Source of the DNA: Desulfoscipio geothermicus
Lineage (GTDB): Bacteria > Bacillota > Desulfotomaculia > Desulfotomaculales > Desulfallaceae
Direction of reading: 5' to 3'
NCBI GenBank assembly: GCA_016841205.1
Contig: JAENZP010000002.1
Coordinates: 248,001 to 312,000, forward strand
DNA: 64,000 nt
Made by a program: the position numbers and the translations under genes. Positions 36,815-45,848 of this stretch are shown piece after piece (position 1 is the first letter of the stretch; every line of letters begins with the position of its first letter). The notes under the pieces are model-generated. The model searched no databases, had not been told where the DNA came from, and worked only from the letters and a program-made list of their open reading frames with translations.

Positions 36815-36815
36815 A

Positions 36816-37061
36816 CTACACCCCCAGATTTTTTTCTACTTCCTCAATAGACAGCCAACCCTTTTCGCGCCCGGCTTTTTCACCTTCGGCAAGCTGTGAC
36901 ATAAGCTTGATGGTGGCCTGCATTTTTTCGTAATCCGCAATATCAACAAGCGCGTAGCGCCCTCTGCCGTTTTTGGTCAGAAAAACCGGCTCGCCAACGG
37001 CGACATCCCGTAAAACCTCGTTGTAATTCCGTAAATCTGAAACCGGTTTGATGTTTGGCAT
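36816..37061 (-). CDS. Phd/YefM-family antitoxin
   Basis: 81 aa. IKPVSDLRNYNEVLRDVAVG followed by EPVFLTKNGRGRYALVDI is the Phd/YefM DNA-binding domain; the C-terminal part (KGWLSIEEVEKNLGV) would wrap the toxin. The start at 37061 has GGGGGG upstream. It sits directly upstream of the toxin with TAGTATG spacing, so it would repress its own operon. The antitoxin is intact while the toxin is not. Confidence 0.88.
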   Translation of the reverse strand: MPNIKPVSDLRNYNEVLRDVAVGEPVFLTKNGRGRYALVDIADYEKMQATIKLMSQLAEGEKAGREKGWLSIEEVEKNLGV

Positions 37062-37365
37062 ACGATCCCCCCTCATTACCTGCTGATATTATTATATGTA
37101 GACTTTACGTAAAATACAACAGCAGAATATCAGCATTCAATGAGCGTTAAACACTCTTGGCAAGGCTTTCCTTCTTAAAGAGCGTGAAGCACAATAGCAT
37201 CGTAAACCCATACACATCCAGATAGCGACGATGTTGTCTGTGCTTGTGGAAATGCTCTTGACCAGCACGGACCCAAACTTTTCGAACAGATTCTTAAAAC
37301 ATAAAGGTATAAACAAAATTAATAATGAATAAATCATGTTAGGGAATTTTAAGGGGGATGAAACC

Positions 37366-38463
37366 ATGAAGAAGATAACTGTAGGAATCTTATTCGGTGG
37401 TAAATCGACTGAACATGAAGTTTCATTGCAATCTGCTAAAAACATTATAGATGCACTTGACAAAGATAAATATAATATCATTTTAATCGGTATAGATAAA
37501 ACAGGTCGATGGTTTTTTGTTAATGATAGCTCTCATTTTCTGTTGAATAGTAATAATCCAAAATATATTGCACTTAACAAAACCAATAAAAAAATAGCAT
37601 TTATACCAGGCGCAGAGGATAACCAACTGCTCTGTGTCTCCGATATAAGTTTATGCAAAATTGATGTAGTATTCCCTATTCTACATGGTACATATGGTGA
37701 AGATGGTACTATTCAGGGACTATTAAAATTAGCAAACCTTCCTTTTGTAGGAGCAGGGGTACTGGGATCTGCTATAAGTATGGATAAAGATGTAACCAAA
37801 CGACTTCTAAGAGATGCGGGTATCCTGATAGCCAGGTTTGCTGTAGTTCATAGGTGGGAGCGAAAATATTTTAACTTTAAAAGTGTCTTACAAGATTTAG
37901 GGCTGCCGGTATTTGTTAAACCGGCAAATGCCGGATCTTCTGTTGGAGTTAGTAAGGTACAAAACGAATCTGATTTAGTTATCGCTCTCAATAAGGCATT
38001 TGAATTTGATAATAAGGTATTAATAGAAGAGTTCATCCAAGGCCGTGAATTAGAGTGTTCCGTGTTGGGTAATGAAGCTCCGGTTGCATCAGGTGTTGGC
38101 GAGATTATTTCTCAAAAAGATTTTTATTCTTACGAAGCAAAATATATAGATGAGAATGGCGCTTATTTGGAGATTCCAGCTAATATTCCTGAAAAAATAG
38201 TTCAATCAATTCAGGAACTTGCTATAAAAACATATAAGGTACTGTCTTGTGAAGGAATGGCCAGAGTAGATTTCTTCTTATCGAAAGACAATACTATTAT
38301 AGTTAATGAAGTTAATACGATACCTGGCTTTACAAATATTAGTATGTATCCAAAGTTATGGGAGATTAGTGGATTACCTTATAGTTCATTAATCGATAGA
38401 CTTATACAGTTAGCTTTAGATAGAAAGGTTAGAGATATGCATTTAAAAACTTCATATGAATGA
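37366..38463 (+). CDS. ddl: D-alanine--D-alanine ligase
   Basis: 365 aa ATP-grasp enzyme that joins two D-Ala for peptidoglycan. Motifs: GILFGGKSTEHEVSLQSA, LHGTYGEDGTIQGLL, KPANAGSSVGVSKV, EEFIQGRELECSVLG, ARVDFFLSKD and NEVNTIPGFTNISMYPKLW. The active-site loop has SYEAKYID, the Tyr-Lys form of D-Ala:D-Ala enzymes rather than the form of VanA-type D-Ala:D-Lac ligases. The ATG at 37366 has AAGGGGG nine bases upstream. It is a single gene away from any mur cluster, so it may be a second copy. Confidence 0.9.
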   Translation: MKKITVGILFGGKSTEHEVSLQSAKNIIDALDKDKYNIILIGIDKTGRWFFVNDSSHFLLNSNNPKYIALNKTNKKIAFIPGAEDNQLLCVSDISLCKIDVVFPILHGTYGEDGTIQGLLKLANLPFVGAGVLGSAISMDKDVTKRLLRDAGILIARFAVVHRWERKYFNFKSVLQDLGLPVFVKPANAGSSVGVSKVQNESDLVIALNKAFEFDNKVLIEEFIQGRELECSVLGNEAPVASGVGEIISQKDFYSYEAKYIDENGAYLEIPANIPEKIVQSIQELAIKTYKVLSCEGMARVDFFLSKDNTIIVNEVNTIPGFTNISMYPKLWEISGLPYSSLIDRLIQLALDRKVRDMHLKTSYE

Positions 38464-38660
38464 GTTTATTATGGATTGATAGGTGATTTGGCCACGCGAT
38501 TAATTACGTGATGTTATAATGACAGTATGACACATTCAATAATAAACCGCGCAAAAACGCAGACCCAAAGGATAAATTTCTTTATTTGTAAAAATTAAAA
38601 TAAATGAAGTGATTCATTATCAAAATAATCGCCGACCGGGATATCAAATATGTAAAATTT

Positions 38661-39275
38661 ATGGCCTGTTTTTTTGTGATGCTTGCAGTTTTTGGACTGT
38701 TGCTCAAAGCTATGCAGGTAAATAAAGAAACTTTTGAACTGGTCATCGGCCAGACAGGGCTTGCGGGAGTATTTATATTAATTAGCCTGGGCCGGTTGAA
38801 TGAACTGCTGGGGGATTTCAAAAAAATTAATAAAACCGCGCCTGTTTTTATTATGGCTGGTTTTTTGCTAAGTTGGGCTTTGCAATGGTACAGAGAAAAA
38901 GCCCATCAATATGGTATTGCAGTTGCCCCGGGGGCCGGTCAGGTTAATGTGCCGGATCTGGGAGTAATCACTGTGGATATTGTTATTATCATAGCATCAA
39001 TTATATTACTTGGACCTTTGCTGGAAGAAATGCTGTTTCGTTTTATCGGTCTGGGACTGGTGCGCCAATTGGCCAGGCCGGGGCAAGTAGTTTTTTCAAT
39101 CGGGGTCTGGATTATAATTACTTCTACAATGTTTGCCTTATTACATCACCCCGAACCCGCTGCATTTGCAATTTATTTCATTTCCAGTGTGGTTTACAGC
39201 CTAGTCTATCTAAGATACGGTGTATTTGCCTCATTATTAATGCACGCCGCCGGCAATGCTTACGTGTTAATTTAA
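38661..39275 (+). CDS. CPBP-family intramembrane protease
   Basis: 204 aa, about six helices. The conserved motifs are GPLLEEMLFRF (Glu-Glu and Arg), FALLHHP (His) and HAAGN (His-x-x-x-Asn). The family includes Rce1-like enzymes and bacteriocin-immunity proteins. No good ribosome-binding site precedes the ATG at 38661; coding-like sequence extends 48 nt further up to a stop. Its end overlaps the converging zinc-ribbon gene by nine bases. Confidence 0.85.
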   Translation: MACFFVMLAVFGLLLKAMQVNKETFELVIGQTGLAGVFILISLGRLNELLGDFKKINKTAPVFIMAGFLLSWALQWYREKAHQYGIAVAPGAGQVNVPDLGVITVDIVIIIASIILLGPLLEEMLFRFIGLGLVRQLARPGQVVFSIGVWIIITSTMFALLHHPEPAAFAIYFISSVVYSLVYLRYGVFASLLMHAAGNAYVLI

Positions 39276-39464
39276 AAGCAAGGGGATAACTTCAATACGA
39301 GTCCCACATTCCGGACAGATGACCCGACGATTTTCCGGCAATTTATCAAAAGTAACTTCTTTACTACACAGGGTACATTTTACCGCTGGCTTCCCGGAAT
39401 TATTTCTATACTCCTTGGCTTTATCCTCAATACTGCATGAAGAACAATCTCCACATCCTGACAT
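39267..39464 (-). CDS. Small zinc-ribbon protein
   Basis: 65 aa. MSGCGDCSSCSIEDKAKEY is followed by VKCTLCSKEV and RVICPECGTRIEV, giving a CxxC...CxxC zinc ribbon plus a Cys-rich head. Start at 39464 with GGGGGGAG upstream. It lies 22 nt downstream of the BaiN-like gene and may be co-transcribed with it. Confidence 0.75.
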   Translation of the reverse strand: MSGCGDCSSCSIEDKAKEYRNNSGKPAVKCTLCSKEVTFDKLPENRRVICPECGTRIEVIPLLLN

Positions 39465-39486
39465 GCCTATCTCTCCCCCCAGTATA

Positions 39487-40737
39487 TTATAGTGTGGCCG
39501 CGCCAACCCCGGCCATGTAACCCGAAGACCAGGCCCATTGCAGGTTGTAGCCTCCGCAGTCACCGTCGATATCCAATACCTCCCCGGCTAAAAACAGTCC
39601 GGGCACCAGCTTTGAGGCCATGTTTTTTTGATTAACGTCCCAAACATTAACCCCCCCTGCGGTGACCTGGGCCTGCTGCCAAGTATTGGCACCGGTTACT
39701 TCAAAGCGCCAATCCTGTAATATGTCTATTATAGCATTTCTCTCTGTCGTAGTAACCTGCCCTGCTGGTTTATGGATATCCTCGATGCCGGCCTGTTTTA
39801 ACAGCACCGTTACCAATCTTTTATTAATAAAGCCTACAAAGCTAAAAGCCAGCGTTTTATGAGACTGCTGCTGCAAACGTTTGATAATAAAAGACTCCAG
39901 TTCCTCCCTGGACAAGTAATTTATCAAGTTAAGCCTTAGTGTAACCGGTTTTCCCCCTCGCAGATGTTCAACGGCGGTACGACTAAGGGATAGTATAGGA
40001 GGGCCGGAAATACCGTAATCAGTGAACAGTATTTCCCCTTCGGCACGGGCCAGAGGTTTTGCATCCACCTGTATTTCCGCCATATAGATAAATTTAATAC
40101 CCGATATTTGCTTTAAAAAATCAGCTGCCAGCTTCAGCTGTACCAGTGCGGGAAAAGGATCCACAATACTGTGGCCCAGTTGCTGAGCTAATTGATAACC
40201 ACTGCCGTTGGAACCCAAATTGGGGGCCGCCTTGCCCCCGGTGGTTATTATTACCCGGTCGGCCTTGAACCGGTCGCCATCGCCCAAATGCAAAATAAAA
40301 CCACCGTTTTTAGGCTCTATTTCCCTCACCTCGGCAGCACACCGGGTTTCCACTCCCAGCTTTTCTAGTTCGTAACGCATCACGTCTAGAACACTGGATG
40401 CTTGATTGGAGACAGGAAACACCTTGCCCCCATCCTCCACCTTCCAGGCCACTCCAAGCTTTTCAAAGAATTCCATGGTTTTGTGAAAATCAAAGCGGCT
40501 CAAAGCCCCAAAGGCAAATTTGGGGTTCAATCCATGATAATGGGCAATATCTAAATTAGTATTACTCAAATTGCAGCGGCCATTACCCGTGGCCAGTATT
40601 TTTTTACCCACCCGATCCAACCGCTCCAGCACAGTAACTTCGGCACCGTTATACCGTGCCGCTATAGCGGCGGTAAGCCCGGCGGCCCCGCCCCCAACTA
40701 CGGCCACTTTAATTTTTCTTCTACCATTATCTTTCAT
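39487..40737 (-). CDS. BaiN/HI0933-like FAD-dependent oxidoreductase
   Basis: About 416 aa. FAD dinucleotide motif VAVVGGGAAGLTAAIAA near the N-terminus, then GKKILATGNGRCNLSN and FPVSNQASSVLDVM, and the C-terminal GLFLAGEVLDIDGDCGGYNLQ. The family includes BaiN (bile acid reduction in Clostridia), but most members have no known substrate. The start is placed at 40737 (GGGA six bases upstream); codons up to 40758 are open. Confidence 0.9.
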   Translation of the reverse strand: MKDNGRRKIKVAVVGGGAAGLTAAIAARYNGAEVTVLERLDRVGKKILATGNGRCNLSNTNLDIAHYHGLNPKFAFGALSRFDFHKTMEFFEKLGVAWKVEDGGKVFPVSNQASSVLDVMRYELEKLGVETRCAAEVREIEPKNGGFILHLGDGDRFKADRVIITTGGKAAPNLGSNGSGYQLAQQLGHSIVDPFPALVQLKLAADFLKQISGIKFIYMAEIQVDAKPLARAEGEILFTDYGISGPPILSLSRTAVEHLRGGKPVTLRLNLINYLSREELESFIIKRLQQQSHKTLAFSFVGFINKRLVTVLLKQAGIEDIHKPAGQVTTTERNAIIDILQDWRFEVTGANTWQQAQVTAGGVNVWDVNQKNMASKLVPGLFLAGEVLDIDGDCGGYNLQWAWSSGYMAGVGAATL

Positions 40738-40765
40738 ATAGTTTCCCATGCCCTCCAATGCATAG

Positions 40766-41827
40766 CTAATGGGTAGGATGTTTTGCTATAAACTTAATAA
40801 ACGCAGGAGCTAATTCAGGATCAAACTGAGTGCCTATACCTTTCTCAATTTCTTTTAACGCCTGGTCTTGACTTAAAGCCTCACTATAAGGGCTAGCGTG
40901 GGTCATTATGTCATAGGCATCCACTATGGCAAACAAGCGGGCCAACCGAGGGATTTGTTCACCCTGCAGACTGTATGGGTAACCCTGCCGTCCCAACGCT
41001 CTTGGTGCGCTAAAATGAGCTCTCCTACTGCTGTCTCCCCGATAGACTGCGCCATGCGAAAGCCAATTTCACTGTGGCTACGTATTATTTCCCATTCGCC
41101 GGGCGTCAAAGGACCGGGTTTGTTTAAAATATTACTGGGTATTGCCACCTTGCCAATATCATGAAAGTCAGCCAGTAAACTTAAATGCGCATTTCAACGG
41201 ATTCCAATGCATACCCAAGACTTTTAGCAAACGCCAATGATAATCTCTTTAACCTTTCTATATGGTCACCGGTTTCATGGCTTCTAGTATATAGTATTTC
41301 CTGTAGACCAAGAATAATTTTATGCCGTATCTGTTTGCTTTCCATCAACTTATTTTTATACATTCGGTTTTTCGCAATGCTAAATAAATCATTCAACTGC
41401 CCTGCAATCTATCCCAGGTGGCCATGCCCAGCGCTACGCTTAGTTCAATGGGTAACCCCTTCTCCTGCGCACAAGCGGCCTTAATCCGCTCGCAAACCCG
41501 AGTGCAAACATCCTGGTCGGTGCCAGGTAGTATTATAATATATTCGTCCCCACCCCAGCGGGCGACAATATCCGTTTTCCGGCAGCAATGCACTAATACC
41601 TGTGCAAACCGTACCAGCAAGTTATCACCCTGCTCATGGCCAAATACGTCATTGGTTAGTTTGAGACCGTCAATATCTGCCATAATAACACTGAGAGGAA
41701 AGTCTTTTGGGTGTAAAAAACTAGATAGCCACTCTTCCACGTAGGCACGGTTGTATAAAGAAGTTAACTTATCATGTAACACATTGGCAAATAATTGATT
41801 TTGCTCTTCGTCATTACCATTTAGCAA
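40766..41827 (-). pseudogene. GGDEF + HD-GYP cyclic-di-GMP gene broken by three frameshifts
   Basis: Pieces in alternating frames: a GGDEF domain with LTSLYNRAYVEEWLSSFLHP and ARWGGDEYIIILPG (41393-41827); NRMYKNKLMESKQIRHKIIL (41181-41396); ADFHDIGKVAIPSNILNKPG (to ~40990); and QGYPYSLQGEQIPRLARLF with VDAYDIMT (40766-40996). Joined, they give a GGDEF/HD-GYP protein that would make and break cyclic-di-GMP. Breaks are near 41395, 41180 and 40990. Either a true decayed gene or a low-quality stretch. Confidence 0.85.
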
Positions 41828-41838
41828 TGCTAAAATAT

Positions 41839-42015
41839 TTAATCTACAAATCTTTTGGCCAAAAATGCGTGTACATTCGCGCTATACTCCCAGTTGACCA
41901 GCAGATCCTTACAAAAGGTAAGAAACCCCTGCCCGGCGTAGGTCTGTCTTCGATTTGCATATGTAGTTTTATAGCGTCTCCCAACTCTTCAATAATGCCC
42001 TGAGAAAATGACCGG
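41839..42015 (-). pseudogene. Small gene remnant upstream of the GGDEF pseudogene
   Basis: Two minus-strand frames join as SQGIIEELGDAIKLHMQIED, then AGQGFLTFCKDLLVNWEY and a stop at 41839. Family not recognised. Possibly the lost N-terminal part of the GGDEF/HD-GYP gene or its former neighbour. Confidence 0.35.
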
Positions 42016-42347
42016 AAAAGCTAATTAAAACCCCGCCGCCCCTCAGATGGCTTTACAGATCCATCAAAATTTTTTCAAACAATATTTTTACTTCCTACTA
42101 AGTTTTTGAGATGTAAAAAAAGCTTTTTATTTAATTAAATTTTTAATCAAAAATTGTTGGTCTATAATAGTACCGCTGATATTTTTGTATTTTCGACAAG
42201 ATAGCAATTATTCCCTGCAAGGAACCTTTGTAATCTGAACAGGTCCTTACCGATAAGGAAACCGTCCCCTGTCAAGTTTTCTTGCATGAGACGGCTTCTC
42301 AACACATTTACTATAGCTATGCCACCATAACTTATTGTTATAAATCA
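42016..42347. other. Intergenic, no gene seen
   Basis: About 330 bases of AT-rich sequence. It contains a phrase aaccgtcccctgtca similar to REP-like sequence elsewhere in the window. No open frame or strong terminator was supported. Confidence 0.35.
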
Positions 42348-43958
42348 TTAATGCTCAAGGTAATGTAATGAAGGTTTAAATATAGAAGCAATTGCTTCGG
42401 CTACTCTAATGCCGTCCACCGCCGAGGAAACAATGCCCCCCGCATAACCAGGGCCTTCTCCGGCGGGATAGACACCGGCTATATTGGACTGATAATGTTC
42501 ATCCCGGTATATTCTCACCGGTGAAGAGCTCCTTGTCTCCACGCCGGTCAGCACCGCATCCGGCAGAGCAAAACCTTTAAGTTTACGGTCAAAATCCATT
42601 ATGGCTTCCTTTAAAGTAGCTGTAACGTAACCAGGCAGGCAATCCTTTAAATCAGTATATTTTACCCCCCTGAGGTAAGAAGGCTCCACGCCGCCCGGGC
42701 CGTTAGACGGCCTACCGGCCAGAAAATCACCCACCAACTGCACCGGAGCAATGTAGCTACCCCCGCCCAACGCGAATGCCTGCCCTTCCCATTTTCGCTG
42801 GAACTCCACACCGGCCAAAGGATGGTCACTGCCAAAATCAGCGATACGCACGCTTACCAACAACGCACTGTTCGCGTTCTGTTTATCCCGGGCGTGTTCG
42901 CTCATTCCATTGGTGACTACTCCCCCCCCCTCCGAGGCCGCTGCCACAACCATCCCCCCCGGGCACATGCAGAAAGTATACGCAGAGCGACCGGCAGGCG
43001 AATGGTAAGCCAGCTTGTATTCTGCCGGCCCCAATTTGGGGTGCCCGGCAAAATTTTTATGCTGAGCCTGGTTAATCAATGACTGGGGATGCTCCACCCG
43101 AACACCAATTGAGAAGGGCTTGGGGGACATCAGCAGCCCACGGCTGTGCAGCATAGCGAAGGTATCCCTGGCGCTGTGCCCGATGGCCAAAATCACCACC
43201 TCAGCGTCCAAAGTATGCTCTCCATTGATTTCCAAACCGGTTAGTCTGCTGCCTTCCGTAAAAATATTCGTTACTTTACTGTTAAACCGTACCTCGCCGC
43301 CCAAATCAATTATTCTATGACGAACATTTTTAACCACAGTCTTTAAAATATCAGTACCAATATGCGGTTTATAAGAATAGATAATCTCACCGGGAGCCCC
43401 GGCCAACACCATTTCCTCCAAAACCTTGCGACACCGCTTATCCTTAATTAAAGTGGTTAATTTACCATCTGAAAAAGCACCTGCTCCGCCCTCGCCGAAC
43501 TGGACATTGCAGTCTTTGTCCAAAAGGCCGGTCTGCCAGAAAGAACGCACGGTTTGTGTGCGGGTGTCCACATCGGCACCCCTTTCCAAGATAATCGGCC
43601 TGTAACCCATCCGGGCCAGTAACAGCCCGGCAAAAAGCCCTGCCGGTCCTAAACCCACCACCACCGGGCGGTGGGGCAATTCATTGTGACCCGGCTGAAC
43701 AAAACGGTAATCCGTTGGTGGGGTGACCGTAACATCAGCGTCCTTAAGCCTTTTGAGCACGACCCGCTCATTGGTCAGCTCCACGTCAACAGTATAAACG
43801 AAATAAATTTGATAGCTTTTTCTTGCATCAATGGATTCACGAAAGATGGTATAGTACAGTATATCGTTTTCCTTAACCTTCAGTTTTTTAGCTATTTTGT
43901 TTCTAATGTAAGATTTATCTTCATCAAGGGATATTTTTATTCCGGTGACCCTGAGCAT
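42348..43958 (-). CDS. FAD-dependent dehydrogenase, COG2509 family
   Basis: 536 aa. An N-terminal ~85-residue domain (RVTGIKISLDEDKSYIRNKI) precedes an FAD fold with VVVGLGPAGLFAGLLLARMG, then FGEGGAGAFSDGKLTTLIKD, a MCPGGMVVAAASEGGGVVTN stretch, and a C-terminal YPAGEGPGYAGGIVSSAVDG. This matches uncharacterised FAD-dependent dehydrogenases common in Firmicutes. Substrate unknown. Single gene. Confidence 0.9.
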   Translation of the reverse strand: MLRVTGIKISLDEDKSYIRNKIAKKLKVKENDILYYTIFRESIDARKSYQIYFVYTVDVELTNERVVLKRLKDADVTVTPPTDYRFVQPGHNELPHRPVVVGLGPAGLFAGLLLARMGYRPIILERGADVDTRTQTVRSFWQTGLLDKDCNVQFGEGGAGAFSDGKLTTLIKDKRCRKVLEEMVLAGAPGEIIYSYKPHIGTDILKTVVKNVRHRIIDLGGEVRFNSKVTNIFTEGSRLTGLEINGEHTLDAEVVILAIGHSARDTFAMLHSRGLLMSPKPFSIGVRVEHPQSLINQAQHKNFAGHPKLGPAEYKLAYHSPAGRSAYTFCMCPGGMVVAAASEGGGVVTNGMSEHARDKQNANSALLVSVRIADFGSDHPLAGVEFQRKWEGQAFALGGGSYIAPVQLVGDFLAGRPSNGPGGVEPSYLRGVKYTDLKDCLPGYVTATLKEAIMDFDRKLKGFALPDAVLTGVETRSSSPVRIYRDEHYQSNIAGVYPAGEGPGYAGGIVSSAVDGIRVAEAIASIFKPSLHYLEH

Positions 43959-44235
43959 GTCTATAGCTCCTTTGTCTTGCGATTATGAATAATTATTAAA
44001 CTTTACCCGGGTAAATCCTTTATATTCATAGATTACCCCAAAGAATATTTTAAGATATACAAAGATTGCTCACCTCACCAAAAGTATAAATCTCTTCTTG
44101 ACTAGAATAACGTTATACAGGAAATACTATGAAGAGAAATAAGCAATCTAACAATAATGGTTACCCAAGCAAATTTATGCGGGATACACATAGTGTCGCT
44201 ATGTAAAAAGCAAACCAAAGGGAGGAGTTGGAATT

Positions 44236-44508
44236 ATGGACCCTGATAAAGCCTATATTAACAAAATGGAAGGCGAAATAAACGAGCGCAAGGCGGAAAT
44301 TAATGAATTAAAAGCTAATGTCCAGCAAGCGCAAGCCGAAACACAATTACAGTATGACGATGGAATTGAAAAAGCCGAAGAGAATGTTTCCGAATTTAAA
44401 GAAGCATCTAGAAGTGCATGGAGCGACATTAAAAGCGGTGTCATGGACGCTTGGAGTGAATTATCTAATGCCGCCGGCAAAGCAGCAGCCAAGTTTAAAC
44501 GGGATTAA
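44236..44508 (+). CDS. Small helical coiled-coil protein
   Basis: 90 aa, almost wholly helical: KMEGEINERKAEINELKANV with heptads, then WSDIKSGVMDAWSELSNAAG, an amphipathic stretch. Similar short sequences are found in stress-induced small proteins. GGGAGGAG lies upstream of the ATG. It is followed by a terminator, so it is a single-gene unit. Confidence 0.75.
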   Translation: MDPDKAYINKMEGEINERKAEINELKANVQQAQAETQLQYDDGIEKAEENVSEFKEASRSAWSDIKSGVMDAWSELSNAAGKAAAKFKRD

Positions 44509-44550
44509 TTAAAGCATTATCTGGTCTATGTAAAAGCATCGTTATCCATT

Positions 44551-44587
44551 AATGGCAAGGCCTCCGGAATGGGGGACCTTGCCATTT
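44551..44587 (+). terminator. Terminator after the coiled-coil gene
   Basis: AATGGCAAGG pairs with CCTTGCCATT, then TTTCC. Confidence 0.85.
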
Positions 44588-44614
44588 TTCCGCTTCCGCA
44601 CCCGCTGCTATGGT

Positions 44615-44638
44615 GTAAGCCCAACTGGTTAATAGGAT
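44615..44638. repeat. Interspersed motif, isolated copy
   Basis: gtaagcccaactggttaatagg matches the core of the motif found in the 10-18 kb island, here far from it. The remainder of 44588-44826 holds no gene I can support apart from a weak GTG-started 26-codon frame ending at 44834. Confidence 0.45.
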
Positions 44639-44826
44639 ATATAGGACTACCTTACCACATAACACCAAATACAAAGGCGGCGAATTATCCCAAAACCTCT
44701 TTTTTATTGTCCTGGGGGTAGGTTATAATAACGTTAACTGACTAATAAGCGGAGTGAAGGATATAGTAATAATAAACGGTGTTGACGGAACTTATTGGAA
44801 TTTGAAAATTAACGGAGTGATAAATT

Positions 44827-45819
44827 ATAGATAATGCAAGAAATGCACAATTAGATTTATTGAAGGCGTTTGCCATAATTTCAGTAGTTGTAAGCCATTC
44901 GTATCCACTTCATGGTTATGCCTTACCAGTGGTAATTTTTATTATATTAATTGGTTATGGCAATACCCGATCTTATATGAAGAGCGGGATAAATTCTCTG
45001 CTTGAGTGTTATAACTGGCAACTATTAAAAAGACGTCTTGACAGAATTATGTGGGTATATTTATTTACGGTTGCCTTTGAGATGCTGGCCAGCTTCATAT
45101 TGACAAACTACCTTCAAATTGGCAACTTTCAACTTAACTATTGGTTAAAAGAATTTTTTAATGGAGGCTCAGGGCCGGGAAGTTACTTTGTTCCGCTTTT
45201 GATTCAGGTTTTATTATTCCTTCCCGTCCTATATGTCATTGCCAATAAAAATATTAATTATATGTTAATTGGTTCATTCGCTGTTAATATGCTTTTTGAG
45301 CTTTATTGCTATTATTTTAATGTGCCTCAAAGTACTTACCGTTTTATATTTATAAGATATCTGTTTGCAATATCTTTAGGAGTATGGCTTGCTAAAACCA
45401 AACAGATTAATTGGTATTTTGTTACTGTTGGGGCTATTGTAAGTTTGCTTTATATAACAAGTTATAATTTCTATGACTTTAAGCTTCCAGTACAACCTGA
45501 TTGGTCACCACAAAATGCCCCTGCTTTTTTATGGCCGCTAATGGTTGTATTGCTGGGACTTAAAGTACTTCCAGAGCAAGCAAAAGGAATTGTTAAACCA
45601 ATAGCTGAATTAGGCAAAGCTTCTTATCACATTTTTCTTGTCCAAATGGTTTACTATTATTATATGGACTACCTTTTTAAAAACTTGCACATAGGTATTT
45701 ATATATTAATTAATTTATCAATTTGTTTAAGCGCCGGGTATATATTTTTCTTGCTTGAGAACAAAATACGTTCTTTTATAAAACTAAAAAAAGAATCGGT
45801 ATACATGGTATCACAATAA
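44827..45819 (+). CDS. Acyltransferase-3 family membrane protein, non-standard start
   Basis: About 330 aa, ten or so helices. The N-terminal family motif NARNAQLDLLKAFAIISVVV with the catalytic-type His in VVSHSYPLHG is present, and the C-terminus ends in a basic tail. These enzymes add acyl groups to sugars or wall polymers. The family normally starts with Met just before DNARNAQ; here that codon is ATA (44827), nine bases after GGAG. Either ATA is used or the ATG was mutated; the next usable start, TTG at 44860, cuts the first eleven residues. Confidence 0.8.
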   Translation: MDNARNAQLDLLKAFAIISVVVSHSYPLHGYALPVVIFIILIGYGNTRSYMKSGINSLLECYNWQLLKRRLDRIMWVYLFTVAFEMLASFILTNYLQIGNFQLNYWLKEFFNGGSGPGSYFVPLLIQVLLFLPVLYVIANKNINYMLIGSFAVNMLFELYCYYFNVPQSTYRFIFIRYLFAISLGVWLAKTKQINWYFVTVGAIVSLLYITSYNFYDFKLPVQPDWSPQNAPAFLWPLMVVLLGLKVLPEQAKGIVKPIAELGKASYHIFLVQMVYYYYMDYLFKNLHIGIYILINLSICLSAGYIFFLLENKIRSFIKLKKESVYMVSQ

Positions 45820-45848
45820 GACTAAAAATATTGGGGTGTGCTTTGTTG

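Noticed and set aside
37137-37330. Gene fragment upstream of ddl on the minus strand
   Set aside because: The open frame gives no recognisable protein and mostly mirrors the opposite strand.
44753-44834. Leader peptide before the acyltransferase
   Set aside because: A GTG-started 26-codon frame exists but its ribosome-binding site is too close and it shows no recognisable regulatory codon run.
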